Shown: piece after piece, positions 15,049-22,968 of the stretch
Position numbering within the stretch: position 1 is the stretch's first letter
How the letters are laid out: the number at the start of each line of letters is the position of its first letter
Position numbers and translations under genes: made by a program
The notes under the pieces: model-generated
What the model was told of the DNA's origin: nothing
The model's database searches: none
Seen by the model: the letters and a program-made list of their open reading frames with translations, nothing else
Origin: Phycisphaeraceae bacterium
GTDB taxonomy: Bacteria > Planctomycetota > Phycisphaerae > Phycisphaerales > UBA1924
DNA: 26,702 nucleotides
Assembly: GCA_020639215.1 (NCBI GenBank)
Contig: JACKHA010000021.1
Coordinates: forward strand, 1-26,702
Direction: 5' to 3'

Positions 15049-15660
15049 TCACGCCCCGGCCGGATCCCGCTTCAGGTGGTCCTTCGAGATCTCGCGCCGG
15101 TCAATCGGGGCCACACCCTCGGTCGCCTTCCACAGCCCCTTCAACGGCAGCGCATCCAGCCAGCACCGGACCATTCCGAAGGCGATCGGACGGAGCACGA
15201 CCACCACGCTGGAGCCGCCTTTGGCCTTGCCCAGGGCTTTCACGAGGGTCCCGACGATCCGATCCGCGGCCGCCGCCACCTGCTCGCCCTCCGGCACGTT
15301 CACGCCCGTCGGGTCGTCGCGCCAGAGACGCCAGACCTGCGGGCTGCGGTCCTCCAGCGTCTCGGCCTTCACCCCCGCCCACAGGCCCAGGTTGATCTCC
15401 GCCAGTTCTTCGACCTCGCGAACCTTCGCGTCCCGGGCAAGCCCGTCGATCGCGTCGGCCGTCGCCCGGCTCGCCTGATCGTCGGCGTGCAGGATCAGGT
15501 CCGGCTCGCTCGAAGCCGCCTGACGCGCCAGGTCGCCGCACGCCGCGCTGGCCTCGGTGCACAGCGGGATGTCCACCCCGCCCGCCAGCCGACCCGCCTG
15601 CTCCCAGGAGGTCAGACCGGTGCGGACGAGCGTGAGCGTAAGTCGTGTGTTCTCAGCCAT
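15049..15660 (-). CDS. Histidine-phosphatase-fold protein lacking both catalytic histidines (203 aa)
   Basis: The fold is that of the phosphoglycerate mutase/histidine phosphatase superfamily: LTLVRTGLTSWEQAGRLAGG at 8-27 aligns with the family's LVRHGET...GR.QG, SRATADAI at 64-71 with the SxxxRAxQTA motif, E88 in EINLGLWAG with the acidic E..G.W.G motif, and VVVVLRPIAFG at 152-162 with the vvvsHgg..r motif. The phospho-accepting histidine is T14 here and the second active-site histidine is R157. It is therefore expected to lack phosphatase or mutase activity of the normal mechanism. Length is normal for the family. I chose ATG 15660, which has AAGGG six bases upstream, over the ATG two codons earlier. 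It lies between rpe and the repeat protein on the same strand. A binding or regulatory role is possible but unproven. Confidence 0.82.
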   Translation of the reverse strand: MAENTRLTLTLVRTGLTSWEQAGRLAGGVDIPLCTEASAACGDLARQAASSEPDLILHADDQASRATADAIDGLARDAKVREVEELAEINLGLWAGVKAETLEDRSPQVWRLWRDDPTGVNVPEGEQVAAAADRIVGTLVKALGKAKGGSSVVVVLRPIAFGMVRCWLDALPLKGLWKATEGVAPIDRREISKDHLKRDPAGA

Positions 15661-15705
15661 CGACATCCCTTGGAGGCCCGGAACGCAGGCCCATTCGAGG
15701 GGCAG

Positions 15706-15733
15706 AGTGTAGCCGGGCCAGCCGAGCCCGCAA
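15706..15733 (-). promoter_or_regulatory. Putative promoter for the phosphatase-like gene
   Basis: On the minus strand TTGCGG (15733-15728), a 16-base spacer and TACACT (15711-15706) precede the start codon by 45 bases. It lies in the 137-base gap after rpe, so the gene may be transcribed both from here and by read-through. Judged by eye only. Confidence 0.35.
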
Positions 15734-15797
15734 GGCGTTCCCATTCGACGTGGATCGCGGGAACCCGGTCCATCTGATCGTACAATGTTCGGTACTT

Positions 15798-16502
15798 CTA
15801 CCCCTTCGTCTCCCTTTCCGGCTCTCCCCGCAGGGTTCGGATCATCCCCGCCCGCTGTTCCGCCGGGCGGCAGAAGATCGAGGACGCCGCCGCCAGCACG
15901 TCGCAGCCGGCCTCCCTGCACGCCGCCGCATTATCGGGACCGATGCCCCCGTCCATCTCCAGCCTCTGATCGGCCCGGAGGGCCTCGCGGATCCGCCGAA
16001 CCTTGGGCAGGACCTCGGGCATGAACCGCTGGCCCGCGAAGCCGGGGAAGATCGACATGACCAGCACAAGATCAAGGTCCGGAAACAGGTCCAACCACGG
16101 TTCCACCTGAGTCGGGGGGTTCATCGCCAGCCCCGCCGTCGCCCCGGCGGCGTGGATCTGGTCCACCAGCCGACGGCCCGCGTCGGGGGTGACAACCTCG
16201 GCATGGAACGTCAGGTGGCTCGCCCCGGCGTCGACGAACGGGCGCACGAACTCTCCGGGCTTCTCGATCATCAGGTGCACGTCCAGCAGCACGTCGGGGA
16301 ACCGGCGGCGCAGGCAGCGGACCATGTCCGGCCCCATCGTGAGGTTCGGCACAAAGTGCCCGTCCATGACATCCACGTGCAACAGGTCCCCGCCGGCGTC
16401 GAGCACCGAGGCCGCCTCGTCGCCCATGCGCATGAAGTCCGCGGCGAGGATGGAAGGAGCGACGAGGGGGAGGCGTGACGGGGACCGGAAGAGGGCGTGC
16501 AT
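15798..16502 (-). CDS. rpe: Ribulose-phosphate 3-epimerase (234 aa)
   Basis: Interconverts ribulose 5-phosphate and xylulose 5-phosphate in the pentose phosphate pathway; a metal-dependent TIM-barrel enzyme of the cytoplasm. Motifs in order: VAPSILAADF (14-23), HVDVMDGHFVPNLTMGP (42-58) with metal ligands H42 and D44, DVHLMIEKP (74-82) with H76, VLVMSIFPGFAGQ (146-158; the usual N before PGF is F), and EMDGGIGPDN (182-191) with D184. Length is normal for the family plus a short N-terminal extension. ATG 16502 has no Shine-Dalgarno sequence; a TACCCT hexamer ends five bases upstream, which would fit a leaderless message. First gene of the minus-strand group that runs towards ffh, and divergent from ravA. 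Confidence 0.95.
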   Translation of the reverse strand: MHALFRSPSRLPLVAPSILAADFMRMGDEAASVLDAGGDLLHVDVMDGHFVPNLTMGPDMVRCLRRRFPDVLLDVHLMIEKPGEFVRPFVDAGASHLTFHAEVVTPDAGRRLVDQIHAAGATAGLAMNPPTQVEPWLDLFPDLDLVLVMSIFPGFAGQRFMPEVLPKVRRIREALRADQRLEMDGGIGPDNAAACREAGCDVLAAASSIFCRPAEQRAGMIRTLRGEPERETKG

Positions 16503-16507
16503 GGCGG

Positions 16508-16513
16508 AGGGTA
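16508..16513 (-). promoter_or_regulatory. Possible -10 element of a leaderless rpe transcript
   Basis: TACCCT on the minus strand (16513-16508) is separated by five bases from the rpe start codon, and no ribosome binding site is present. No clear -35 is visible. Confidence 0.3.
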
Positions 16514-16611
16514 GAGGGGGCCGCGCAGATTCGGTGCGTTGGGGTTGCGGGCAACGCGGCGGCGCATCGCCTCGCCCCGACTTCGCCGTTCGTGCGATGG
16601 CGGCCACCGGA

Positions 16612-16617
16612 TAGGCT
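16612..16617 (+). promoter_or_regulatory. Possible -10 element for ravA-viaA
   Basis: TAGGCT at 16612-16617 lies 38 bases before the ravA ATG, in the 153-base divergent spacer with rpe. The same TA(G/T)GCT form occurs before two other plus-strand genes here. The matching -35 (TTCGTG, 17-base spacer) is poor. Confidence 0.3.
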
Positions 16618-16655
16618 GGGCGCCCACGCCAGACGGCTTTCTCGGGGGAATCACG

Positions 16656-18125
16656 ATGGCCAGTGCGATCGAGACCAAGGGCGGCATCAAGGTCGAACCC
16701 GCGCCGGCGCCATCGCCGCTCAAGGCGAGGCTGGTGCGGGTGCGTGACGCCCTGACGGCGGGGCTGATCGAGCGCGACATCCCGATCCGCCTGGCGTTCC
16801 TGGCCGCGCTGGCGGGCGAGCACGTGCTGCTCATCGGCCCGCCGGGCACGGCCAAGAGCGAACTGGCCCGCCGCCTGCGTCTGGTGTTCACGGGACAGAC
16901 CTACTTCGAGCGTCTGCTGACGCGTTTCTCCGTGCCGGAGGAACTGTTCGGCCCGCTCTCGATCAAGGCGCTGGAGGAGGACCGGTACCAGCGTCAGATC
17001 GACGGGTACCTGCCGACGGCGTCGGTGGCGTTCCTGGACGAGATCTTCAAGGCCAACAGCGCGATCCTCAACGCGCTGCTGACGCTGCTCAACGAGCGCG
17101 AGTTCGACAACGGGACGCAGCGGATTTCGACGCCGCTGGTGTCGGTGGTCGGGGCGAGCAACGAACTGCCGCAGGAGGAGGAACTGCTGGCGTTGTACGA
17201 CCGGTTCCTGGTGCGGCACCATGTCGGGCCGGTGTCGGACGAGGGATTCGGGCGGTTGCTGGACCTGCGCGGGCAGGCCAAGCCGAGAGTTGCGGACGCG
17301 GATCGGCTGACGCCGAAGGACATCGAGTGCATCCACGCGGCGGCGATGAAGGTGACGGTGCCCGCGGAGGTCGCGTCGCTGCTCAAGGCGATGCGGAAGT
17401 TCTGCCAGGACCAGAAGATCCCGGTGTCGGACCGGCGCTGGCGCAAGGCGCTGTTTCTGCTGCAGGTCGCGGCGCACACCGACGAACGGTCGGCGGTGTC
17501 GGTGTGGGACTGCTGGCTCTTGCAGCACTGCCTGTGGCACAAGCGGGAGGAGCGGGAGACGCTGGCGACGTGGTACGAGGAGCGCGCGGGGGCGGCGTCG
17601 CCCCGGGAGCCGGAGAGGTTCGCAAAGGTGGCGGCGGCGTGGGAGGCGAAACTGAAGCAGGACGCCGGGAGAATCGTTCACAAAGAAGACGAGCAAGGAA
17701 GACCGTTGTATCGCGGCCTGAGCGGCAACGAGGTGATCTCGAAGAAGTCGACGCGCAAGAAGAGGGACACCTACGGCTACGAGCGGGAGGAAGAGGTCGA
17801 CAACGAGCCGATCATGGTCACGATGAGCTACGCTGAAGGGCACGTCTCGGCTCGCGTGAACGGAGTTGCGGCGGCGTGCAAGGAAGTGCGAGAGTTTCTG
17901 GCGTGGTCTGAAGAGCAGATGAAGCAACTGGAGCAGCAGATTCGCGGGCATGTGTGGCTCGATCCGGCGTGTGCTGTGCCGGCGGTGCAGTCACTGCAAG
18001 AGCACGCGAAGCGAGCGGCGGATGTGCTGGCGCGGCTTGAGAAGGCCAAAGCGGAGTTCCGAAAGCTGCCGGTGGAGAAGGACTTTGTTCCTCGGGCCGC
18101 GGGCAACGCGGGAGCGATCTCCTGA
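16656..18125 (+). CDS. ravA: MoxR-family AAA+ ATPase RavA (489 aa)
   Basis: RavA is a MoxR AAA+ ATPase that acts with the VWA protein ViaA; in E. coli the pair has been linked to respiratory complexes, lipid homeostasis and aminoglycoside sensitivity. Walker A is GPPGTAKS (61-68), then FERLLTRFSVPEELFGPLSI (84-103), nearly the E. coli RavA wording, Walker B VAFLDEIFKANSAILNALLT (124-143), sensor 1 GASNELPQEEELLALYDR (167-184) and VSDRRWRKALFLLQVAA in the lid. The middle insert after about residue 330 is not recognisable to me as the E. coli LARA domain and has a charged KKSTRKKRDTYGYEREEEV stretch; a coiled helical C-terminus follows. Length is close to E. coli RavA (498). ATG 16656 has GGGGGA eight bases upstream; an earlier in-frame ATG at 16539 overlaps rpe control sequence and is unlikely. 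Confidence 0.93.
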   Translation: MASAIETKGGIKVEPAPAPSPLKARLVRVRDALTAGLIERDIPIRLAFLAALAGEHVLLIGPPGTAKSELARRLRLVFTGQTYFERLLTRFSVPEELFGPLSIKALEEDRYQRQIDGYLPTASVAFLDEIFKANSAILNALLTLLNEREFDNGTQRISTPLVSVVGASNELPQEEELLALYDRFLVRHHVGPVSDEGFGRLLDLRGQAKPRVADADRLTPKDIECIHAAAMKVTVPAEVASLLKAMRKFCQDQKIPVSDRRWRKALFLLQVAAHTDERSAVSVWDCWLLQHCLWHKREERETLATWYEERAGAASPREPERFAKVAAAWEAKLKQDAGRIVHKEDEQGRPLYRGLSGNEVISKKSTRKKRDTYGYEREEEVDNEPIMVTMSYAEGHVSARVNGVAAACKEVREFLAWSEEQMKQLEQQIRGHVWLDPACAVPAVQSLQEHAKRAADVLARLEKAKAEFRKLPVEKDFVPRAAGNAGAIS

Positions 18126-18151
18126 CGTACGTCGCCATGAGGTGTTTACCA

Positions 18152-19738
18152 GTGAATCCGACGGCAACAGCCCCCGGTTCCCGCTCGTTACTCAGGGATG
18201 CAGCCCTCGAGCGGCTTCCCGATTCTCTGTACGCGGCGGTCGTGACCGGCCTGGGGCACGACCTTGACGCGCGGATCGAGGGAGTGACGGCGCTCCGCGA
18301 CGCCCTGCTCGCGGGCAGCGTGCCGTCGGCGCACGCGCTGGTCTGGCCCGTCTCGCCGATCAAGGAGCGTGTCGCGGCGTGGTTGGCCGAGTCGGGTGTG
18401 GCCCGCTATTGCCGCGGGCAACCGGACCTGACCGACGCGGTGGTCCTGAGCATCATCGAGGAATCGACCGCGGCCCGGGTTCGATCGCACCACCGGGTCG
18501 AGGAGATCCTGCGAGAACTCATTGAGGCCGAGGAGCGTCGCCGCGGGAAGGTCTCGCCGAAGAACGCGCCCCAGAGCGGCCCGCGAACGAAGCGGAACTG
18601 GTCGTACAAGCAGGAGCAGGAGGCCAGGCAACAGGCCGAGCGTGCCGAACACCTTCGGCGCGAGGCCGAGGCGCGGGCCACCGCCCAGTCCGGGGACGAC
18701 GCGGCGGGCGCGCTCGCCCGCGCTTGGGGCCCGCGTCTGCGCGATTGGGCCGCGATCGAGGAGGTCTTCGGCGAACTCGGCGGGCTATGCGGGCTGGGTT
18801 GGGACCTGTCGCGCGGCGTGCTCCGCCACACCGGCTGGCAGGACGCCGAACGCCTGGCGGAACTGCTCAAGCGACTTCCCCACATCCGCGATGTGGTCCG
18901 CCAGTTGGGGCGGATGCAGACCGCCGAGACGCCAGACGACACACCGATCCTCGAACGCCTGTTCGGCCCCGTCCGGCGCGCACCGACCGAGCCGCGGGAC
19001 ATCGACACGCCGCTGGTCCCGCACGATACTCGCGGCGTTGAGCGATCGGGCGAGATTGCTCGGATGCTGCCGTCAGAGGCGGTGCTGTTCATTCGCCCGT
19101 CGCTGCGGCTGCTGTGGCACGCGCGCCGGGCCGAGCGGGCTCTGGCGACGTACCGCGTCCGCGGCGTCGAGCAGGAGCGTTTCGTCGCCGATGACGCGGG
19201 GAGCGAGGCTCGCGACGCCGAGCGCCGGAAGAAGAAGCAGGAGCGAGGGCCGATCATCGTGTGCCTGGACACGTCCGGCTCGATGCAGGGCGCGCCGGAG
19301 ACGGTGGCGAAAGCGGTGACGCTGGAGGCCGTTCGCATCGCACACGCGGAGCAGCGTGATTGCTTCCTGTACGCGTTCAGCGGGCCGGGTCAGATCGAGC
19401 CGCTGGACCTGTCGATGCGGCGCGGCGGGATCAAGGAGTTGCTGGCGTTCCTGCAGTGCTCGTTCCACGGCGGGACCGATGTGGCAGAGCCGATGCGGAA
19501 GGCCATCGAGAGGGTCGAGACGGCCAAGTGGTCGCGGGCGGACGTGATCCTGATCAGCGATGGCGAGTTCCCGATCCCGAGCACGACCGAGGCGCAGGTG
19601 CGGAACGCACGCGAGGCTCGCCATCTACGCGTGCATGGGCTGCTGATCGGCGCCGAGCGCAGTCCCGCGATGCGGGCGTTGTGCGATCCGGTTCATGTGT
19701 TCCGCGACTGGCGGGCGCTCGGCGAGGGGCGACTGTGA
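18152..19738 (+). CDS. viaA: VWA-domain protein ViaA, partner of RavA (528 aa)
   Basis: VWA-containing partner of the RavA ATPase. The C-terminal VWA domain starts with GPIIVCLDTSGSM; the metal-site motif DTSGSM begins at residue 373, with the further ligands in FHGGTDV and ILISDGEF. Upstream, IRDVVRQLGRMQ and the segment SGEIARMLPSEAVLF correspond to stretches of E. coli ViaA (LAEQLGR and SDDILRLLPPE). The N-terminal half is helical with a highly charged KQEQEARQQAERAEHLRREA segment. I chose GTG 18152 because GAGGTG at 18139-18144 is an excellent ribosome binding site seven bases before it; ATG 18137 would add five residues but has none. The gene follows ravA by 26 bases and is surely co-transcribed. 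It is about 45 residues longer than E. coli ViaA. Confidence 0.92.
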   Translation: MNPTATAPGSRSLLRDAALERLPDSLYAAVVTGLGHDLDARIEGVTALRDALLAGSVPSAHALVWPVSPIKERVAAWLAESGVARYCRGQPDLTDAVVLSIIEESTAARVRSHHRVEEILRELIEAEERRRGKVSPKNAPQSGPRTKRNWSYKQEQEARQQAERAEHLRREAEARATAQSGDDAAGALARAWGPRLRDWAAIEEVFGELGGLCGLGWDLSRGVLRHTGWQDAERLAELLKRLPHIRDVVRQLGRMQTAETPDDTPILERLFGPVRRAPTEPRDIDTPLVPHDTRGVERSGEIARMLPSEAVLFIRPSLRLLWHARRAERALATYRVRGVEQERFVADDAGSEARDAERRKKKQERGPIIVCLDTSGSMQGAPETVAKAVTLEAVRIAHAEQRDCFLYAFSGPGQIEPLDLSMRRGGIKELLAFLQCSFHGGTDVAEPMRKAIERVETAKWSRADVILISDGEFPIPSTTEAQVRNAREARHLRVHGLLIGAERSPAMRALCDPVHVFRDWRALGEGRL

Positions 19739-19852
19739 CGCGAGGGCGGCGGCGGCGGCGGCAATGCACTCGGGGCGTCCCGTATGATCGAGGGGCCCGC
19801 TATCCGCCCGGCCAAGTGCCGGCGTTGATCGCACGGGCATGGAGGAACGTGC

Positions 19853-21352
19853 ATGGCCCCTACCGCTGCCGCCACCCCCGACCTCGCCGCGATCCGCGCT
19901 CGGCTCGAGCGCGTCGGACACGGGCATGTCTTGAAGTTCTGGGATCGACTCGGCGTGGCGGAGCGGCGGGCGCTGCTCGGCCAGATCGACAGGATCGACT
20001 GGGCCGCGCTGCCCGGCCTGATCGACAAGTACGTCAAGGACAAACCGGTCTTCGCCTTGCCGGACGGCGTCGAGCCGGCGCCGTTCTTCTCGGCGGACCC
20101 GACGCAGGGCGCCGCGGGTGGTTCGGACGCGGCGGCGCTGCGCCGTTCCTGGGACGCCGGCGCGGCCCGGGCCGCGGGCGAGGACTTGCTTCGGCGGGGC
20201 AAGGTCGCCTGCTTCACCGTGGCCGGCGGGCAGGGCTCGCGCCTGGGCTACGACGGGCCGAAGGGCTGCTACCCCGGCGGGGCCATCACGGGGCGTCCGC
20301 TGTTCCAGTTCTTCGCCGAGGGTATCCTCGCGGCCCAGCGGCGCTACGGCGCCCCGATCCCCTGGGCCATCATGACCAGCCCGCTCAACCACGACGCGAC
20401 CGTCGCGTTCTTTGGCGAGCACAAGCACTTCGGGCTCGATCCCGCGCACGTCGTGTACTTCCCGCAGGGCGTGATGGCGTCGTTCGATCGCGCGACCGGG
20501 CGGCTGCTCATGGCCGCGCCGGGCGAGATCGCCACCAACCCCGACGGGCACGGCGGCTCGATCACGGCGCTGCACCGCTCCGGCACGCTGGATCGCCTGG
20601 GCGAGGCGGGTGTCGAGCACGTCTCGTACTTCCAGGTCGACAACCCGATCGTCCGCGTGGTGGACCCGGCGTTCCTGGGCCTGCACGCGGGGGCCGCGGG
20701 CTCGGGATCCTCGGGCGAGATGTCCAGCAAGATGATCGCCAAGGCCTACGCGGAGGAGAAGCTCGGCCTGTTCTGCCGCGCCGGCGGCAAGGTCCAGGTC
20801 ATCGAGTACAGCGACCTGCCGATGGAGCGCCAGCGCGAGACGCTGCCGGACGGGTCGCTGCGGTTCCTGGCCGGCTCGGTCGCGGTCCACGCGATGTCGG
20901 TCGAGTTCCTGCGCCGCCTGAACGAGGACGCGGCCTTCGACCTGCCCTACCACCGGGCCGACAAGAAGATCGCGTGCATCGACCCGGACACGGGCGAGCC
21001 CATCGAGCCGCGCGAGCCCAACGGCGTGAAACTCGAACGGTTCGTGTTCGACGCGCTGCCCATGTGCCGCGCGTCGATCGTGCTCGAAACGCTGCGCCGG
21101 GAGGAGTTCGCGCCGATCAAGAACGCCGAGGGCGTGGACAGCCCGGCCTCGAGCGCGCGGATCCAGACCGAGCGGGCCGCGGCGTGGCTGGAGCGCATCG
21201 GCGTGAAGGTGGCGCGGAACAGCACGGGCGAGGCCGACTGCGTGATCGAACTCTCGCCGCTGACGGCGTGCGAGGCGGGGGATCTGGAGCGGGTCGAGGT
21301 GCGGACGAACCTGCCGGCGCGGATCGGGAGCGGGGAGCGGGTGGTGCTGTAG
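19853..21352 (+). CDS. Eukaryote-type UDP-N-acetylhexosamine pyrophosphorylase (UAP1/AGX-like, 499 aa)
   Basis: Nucleotidyltransferase of the UDPGP family, expected to make UDP-GlcNAc (or UDP-GalNAc) from UTP and the sugar 1-phosphate. The UTP-binding loop is AGGQGSRLGYDGPKG at 124-138; then MTSPLNH..T, HKHFGLDPAHVVYFPQG, NPDGHGG at 229-235, YFQVDNPIVRVVDPAFLG at 259-276, KKIACIDP, PNGVKLERFVFDALP and EEFAPIKNAEGVDSP. These track human UAP1 almost motif for motif (MAPDGNGG, YCVDNILVKVADP, PNGIKMEKFVFDIF, EEFSPLKNA). Most bacteria use GlmU instead, which has a different architecture. UTP-glucose-1-phosphate uridylyltransferase is a less likely alternative. ATG 19853 has GGAGGA upstream. The 114-base gap after viaA contains a GGC-repeat and a TATGAT at 19783-19788 that may be a promoter. 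Confidence 0.9.
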   Translation: MAPTAAATPDLAAIRARLERVGHGHVLKFWDRLGVAERRALLGQIDRIDWAALPGLIDKYVKDKPVFALPDGVEPAPFFSADPTQGAAGGSDAAALRRSWDAGAARAAGEDLLRRGKVACFTVAGGQGSRLGYDGPKGCYPGGAITGRPLFQFFAEGILAAQRRYGAPIPWAIMTSPLNHDATVAFFGEHKHFGLDPAHVVYFPQGVMASFDRATGRLLMAAPGEIATNPDGHGGSITALHRSGTLDRLGEAGVEHVSYFQVDNPIVRVVDPAFLGLHAGAAGSGSSGEMSSKMIAKAYAEEKLGLFCRAGGKVQVIEYSDLPMERQRETLPDGSLRFLAGSVAVHAMSVEFLRRLNEDAAFDLPYHRADKKIACIDPDTGEPIEPREPNGVKLERFVFDALPMCRASIVLETLRREEFAPIKNAEGVDSPASSARIQTERAAAWLERIGVKVARNSTGEADCVIELSPLTACEAGDLERVEVRTNLPARIGSGERVVL

Positions 21353-21384
21353 GGCGGGGTCGGAGTTGCGGGGCCGGGTCGGGC

Positions 21385-21412
21385 TTGTGCGGCACCCGTG
21401 ATCGGGTATGCT
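21385..21412 (+). promoter_or_regulatory. Putative promoter of the secreted beta-helix gene
   Basis: TTGTGC at 21385-21390, a 16-base spacer and TATGCT at 21407-21412. The -10 box contains an in-frame ATG (21408), which argues that translation starts at the later ATG 21450 rather than there. Confidence 0.4.
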
Positions 21413-21449
21413 CGGGGCGTCATTCGTGGGGCGAGAAAGGTGGCCGACC

Positions 21450-22925
21450 ATGGGTGCCGCGTGTTCGCCGCTCGATCGTTGGCGTCGCTCCGTCGCTCGG
21501 ATCATGGCGGTCGTCGTGACGGCCTGCTTCGGTACCACCGCCTTCGGGCAGACCACGTGGTTCGTGAGCAACGATCCGGCGGAGAATCCCGACTTCGCCC
21601 ACCCCCGCGACGCGCTCGCCAGCCCGATGGTCGTCGACGGCGACACGATCGAAGTGAGCGAGGGACTCGCCCCCTACAGCGTCGGACCGGACGACCGCTT
21701 CGACTTCCTTGGCAAAGCGGTCACCATGCGGGCCGAGGGCGGCGAGCGCCCCGTTCTGACCTCCATCAGTTCGCCGCTGAACCCGACTTCGATGGTCCGA
21801 TTCACGAGCGGCGAAGGCCCCGATTCCGTGCTGGAGGGCTTCGTGCTCCGCCCCAATGCGTATGCGTACGCGGGCGTGTACATCGAGGGGTCCAGCCCCA
21901 CCATCCGGCGCTGCGAGTTCAGCGGGCTCACCACGGCGGCGGGGCCGCTCGTGTTCGTGTACTCCGGGTCGGCGACCGTCGAGCAATGCGAGTTCCGAGG
22001 CAACAACCCGTACGAATGGGAACTGATCGACGCACGCACTCTTGTGAAGCTCCAAGACTGCGTGTTTGTCGACAACTCGGGCATCCGCGGCTTGCTTCGC
22101 GCCGGGAGCGTCTACCTGCTCGACTGCCGAGTCGAGAACAACCGCTGCCCCGAGGTCGGGTCGTTCATCAGCGGCATGTGGCTCACTGTTGAGCGATGCA
22201 CGTTCGAAGGCAACTCGGCGTTCAACCAGAGCGCCGCCGAGTTCCTGGATGTTGGCGCGATGTTCCAGCTCGGGAACACCGTGCTCGCGCGCAATGGGTT
22301 TCGGACGTTTATCCGGCTCCAGCCGTGGGCGATCGTGTTCGTTCGGAACACAACGATGGTCCAGAACGGGGGCGAGTGGCTGCATGAGTCCCCCGTCGGC
22401 GCGACGACCCTGCAGAACTGCATCATCTGGAACAATGGGCCGCAGCCGGGCTTCGGCGCGGGGACCCTCGTTGGGTACTCCAACGTGCAGGGCGGGTGGC
22501 CGGGAGTCGGCAATATCGACCGCGATCCCATGTTCGCCGATGCACAGTTCCGCCTGGGCGCTGGTTCCCCCTGCATCGACGCGGGCGACAACACCGCCGT
22601 ACCCACGGGTGTCACCAAAGACTTGTTCCGCAGTCCGAGGTTCCGCGACGACCCCGCGACACCGGATACAGGCAACGGAACCGCACCGATCGTCGACATG
22701 GGCGCGGCGGAGTTCTTCGTCTGCCGTGCGGACATCCTGCCGGACGGAATCGTGAACAACGAGGACTTCTTCTACTTCCTGACGCTGTTTTGTGCGGCCC
22801 ATCCCGGGGCCGACTTCACGACGTTCGCTGTGCCGGGCACGCAGGGCTATGGCGTCCCGAACGGCGCCGTGACCAACGACGACTTCTTCTTCTACCTGAC
22901 CATCTTCGTCGCCGGGTGCGATTGA
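21450..22925 (+). CDS. Secreted right-handed beta-helix protein with C-terminal dockerin-like anchor (491 aa)
   Basis: An N-terminal signal peptide (charged start, then RIMAVVVTACFGTTAFG to about residue 33) directs export. The middle part is a right-handed parallel beta-helix of the Pbl/PbH1 type: repeated turns such as GSSPTIRRCEFSGL, SATVEQCEFRGN, TLVKLQDCVFVDNSG, LTVERCTFEGN and TTLQNCIIWNNG, followed by SPCIDAGDN, common in such proteins. Residues 424-491 carry two dockerin-like repeats, DILPDGIVNNEDFFYFLTLF and YGVPNGAVTNDDFFFYLTIF, ending GCD, the GC-type dockerin-like anchor typical of Phycisphaerae. It likely sits at or outside the cell surface; a polysaccharide or adhesion role is possible but no catalytic residues are evident. 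ATG 21450 has AAAGGTGG about seven bases upstream. Ends 43 bases from the convergent MoxR gene. Confidence 0.9.
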   Translation: MGAACSPLDRWRRSVARIMAVVVTACFGTTAFGQTTWFVSNDPAENPDFAHPRDALASPMVVDGDTIEVSEGLAPYSVGPDDRFDFLGKAVTMRAEGGERPVLTSISSPLNPTSMVRFTSGEGPDSVLEGFVLRPNAYAYAGVYIEGSSPTIRRCEFSGLTTAAGPLVFVYSGSATVEQCEFRGNNPYEWELIDARTLVKLQDCVFVDNSGIRGLLRAGSVYLLDCRVENNRCPEVGSFISGMWLTVERCTFEGNSAFNQSAAEFLDVGAMFQLGNTVLARNGFRTFIRLQPWAIVFVRNTTMVQNGGEWLHESPVGATTLQNCIIWNNGPQPGFGAGTLVGYSNVQGGWPGVGNIDRDPMFADAQFRLGAGSPCIDAGDNTAVPTGVTKDLFRSPRFRDDPATPDTGNGTAPIVDMGAAEFFVCRADILPDGIVNNEDFFYFLTLFCAAHPGADFTTFAVPGTQGYGVPNGAVTNDDFFFYLTIFVAGCD

Positions 22926-22968
22926 GCGACGCCGACGCCACCGCGGCAAGGCTGTCCGTCAGCGCCCG

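Noticed and set aside
16656..19738. MoxR plus VWA as a possible new defence system.
   Set aside because: Both proteins match RavA and ViaA along their length, a known housekeeping-type pair, and no nuclease, protease or other effector is adjacent.
19744..19762. GGC trinucleotide run after viaA.
   Set aside because: A short low-complexity stretch at the end of a GC-rich gene; no structure or known element beyond that.
21408..21449. An earlier ATG start for the beta-helix gene.
   Set aside because: ATG 21408 lies inside a likely -10 box and has no ribosome binding site; ATG 21450 has a strong one and gives a normal signal peptide.
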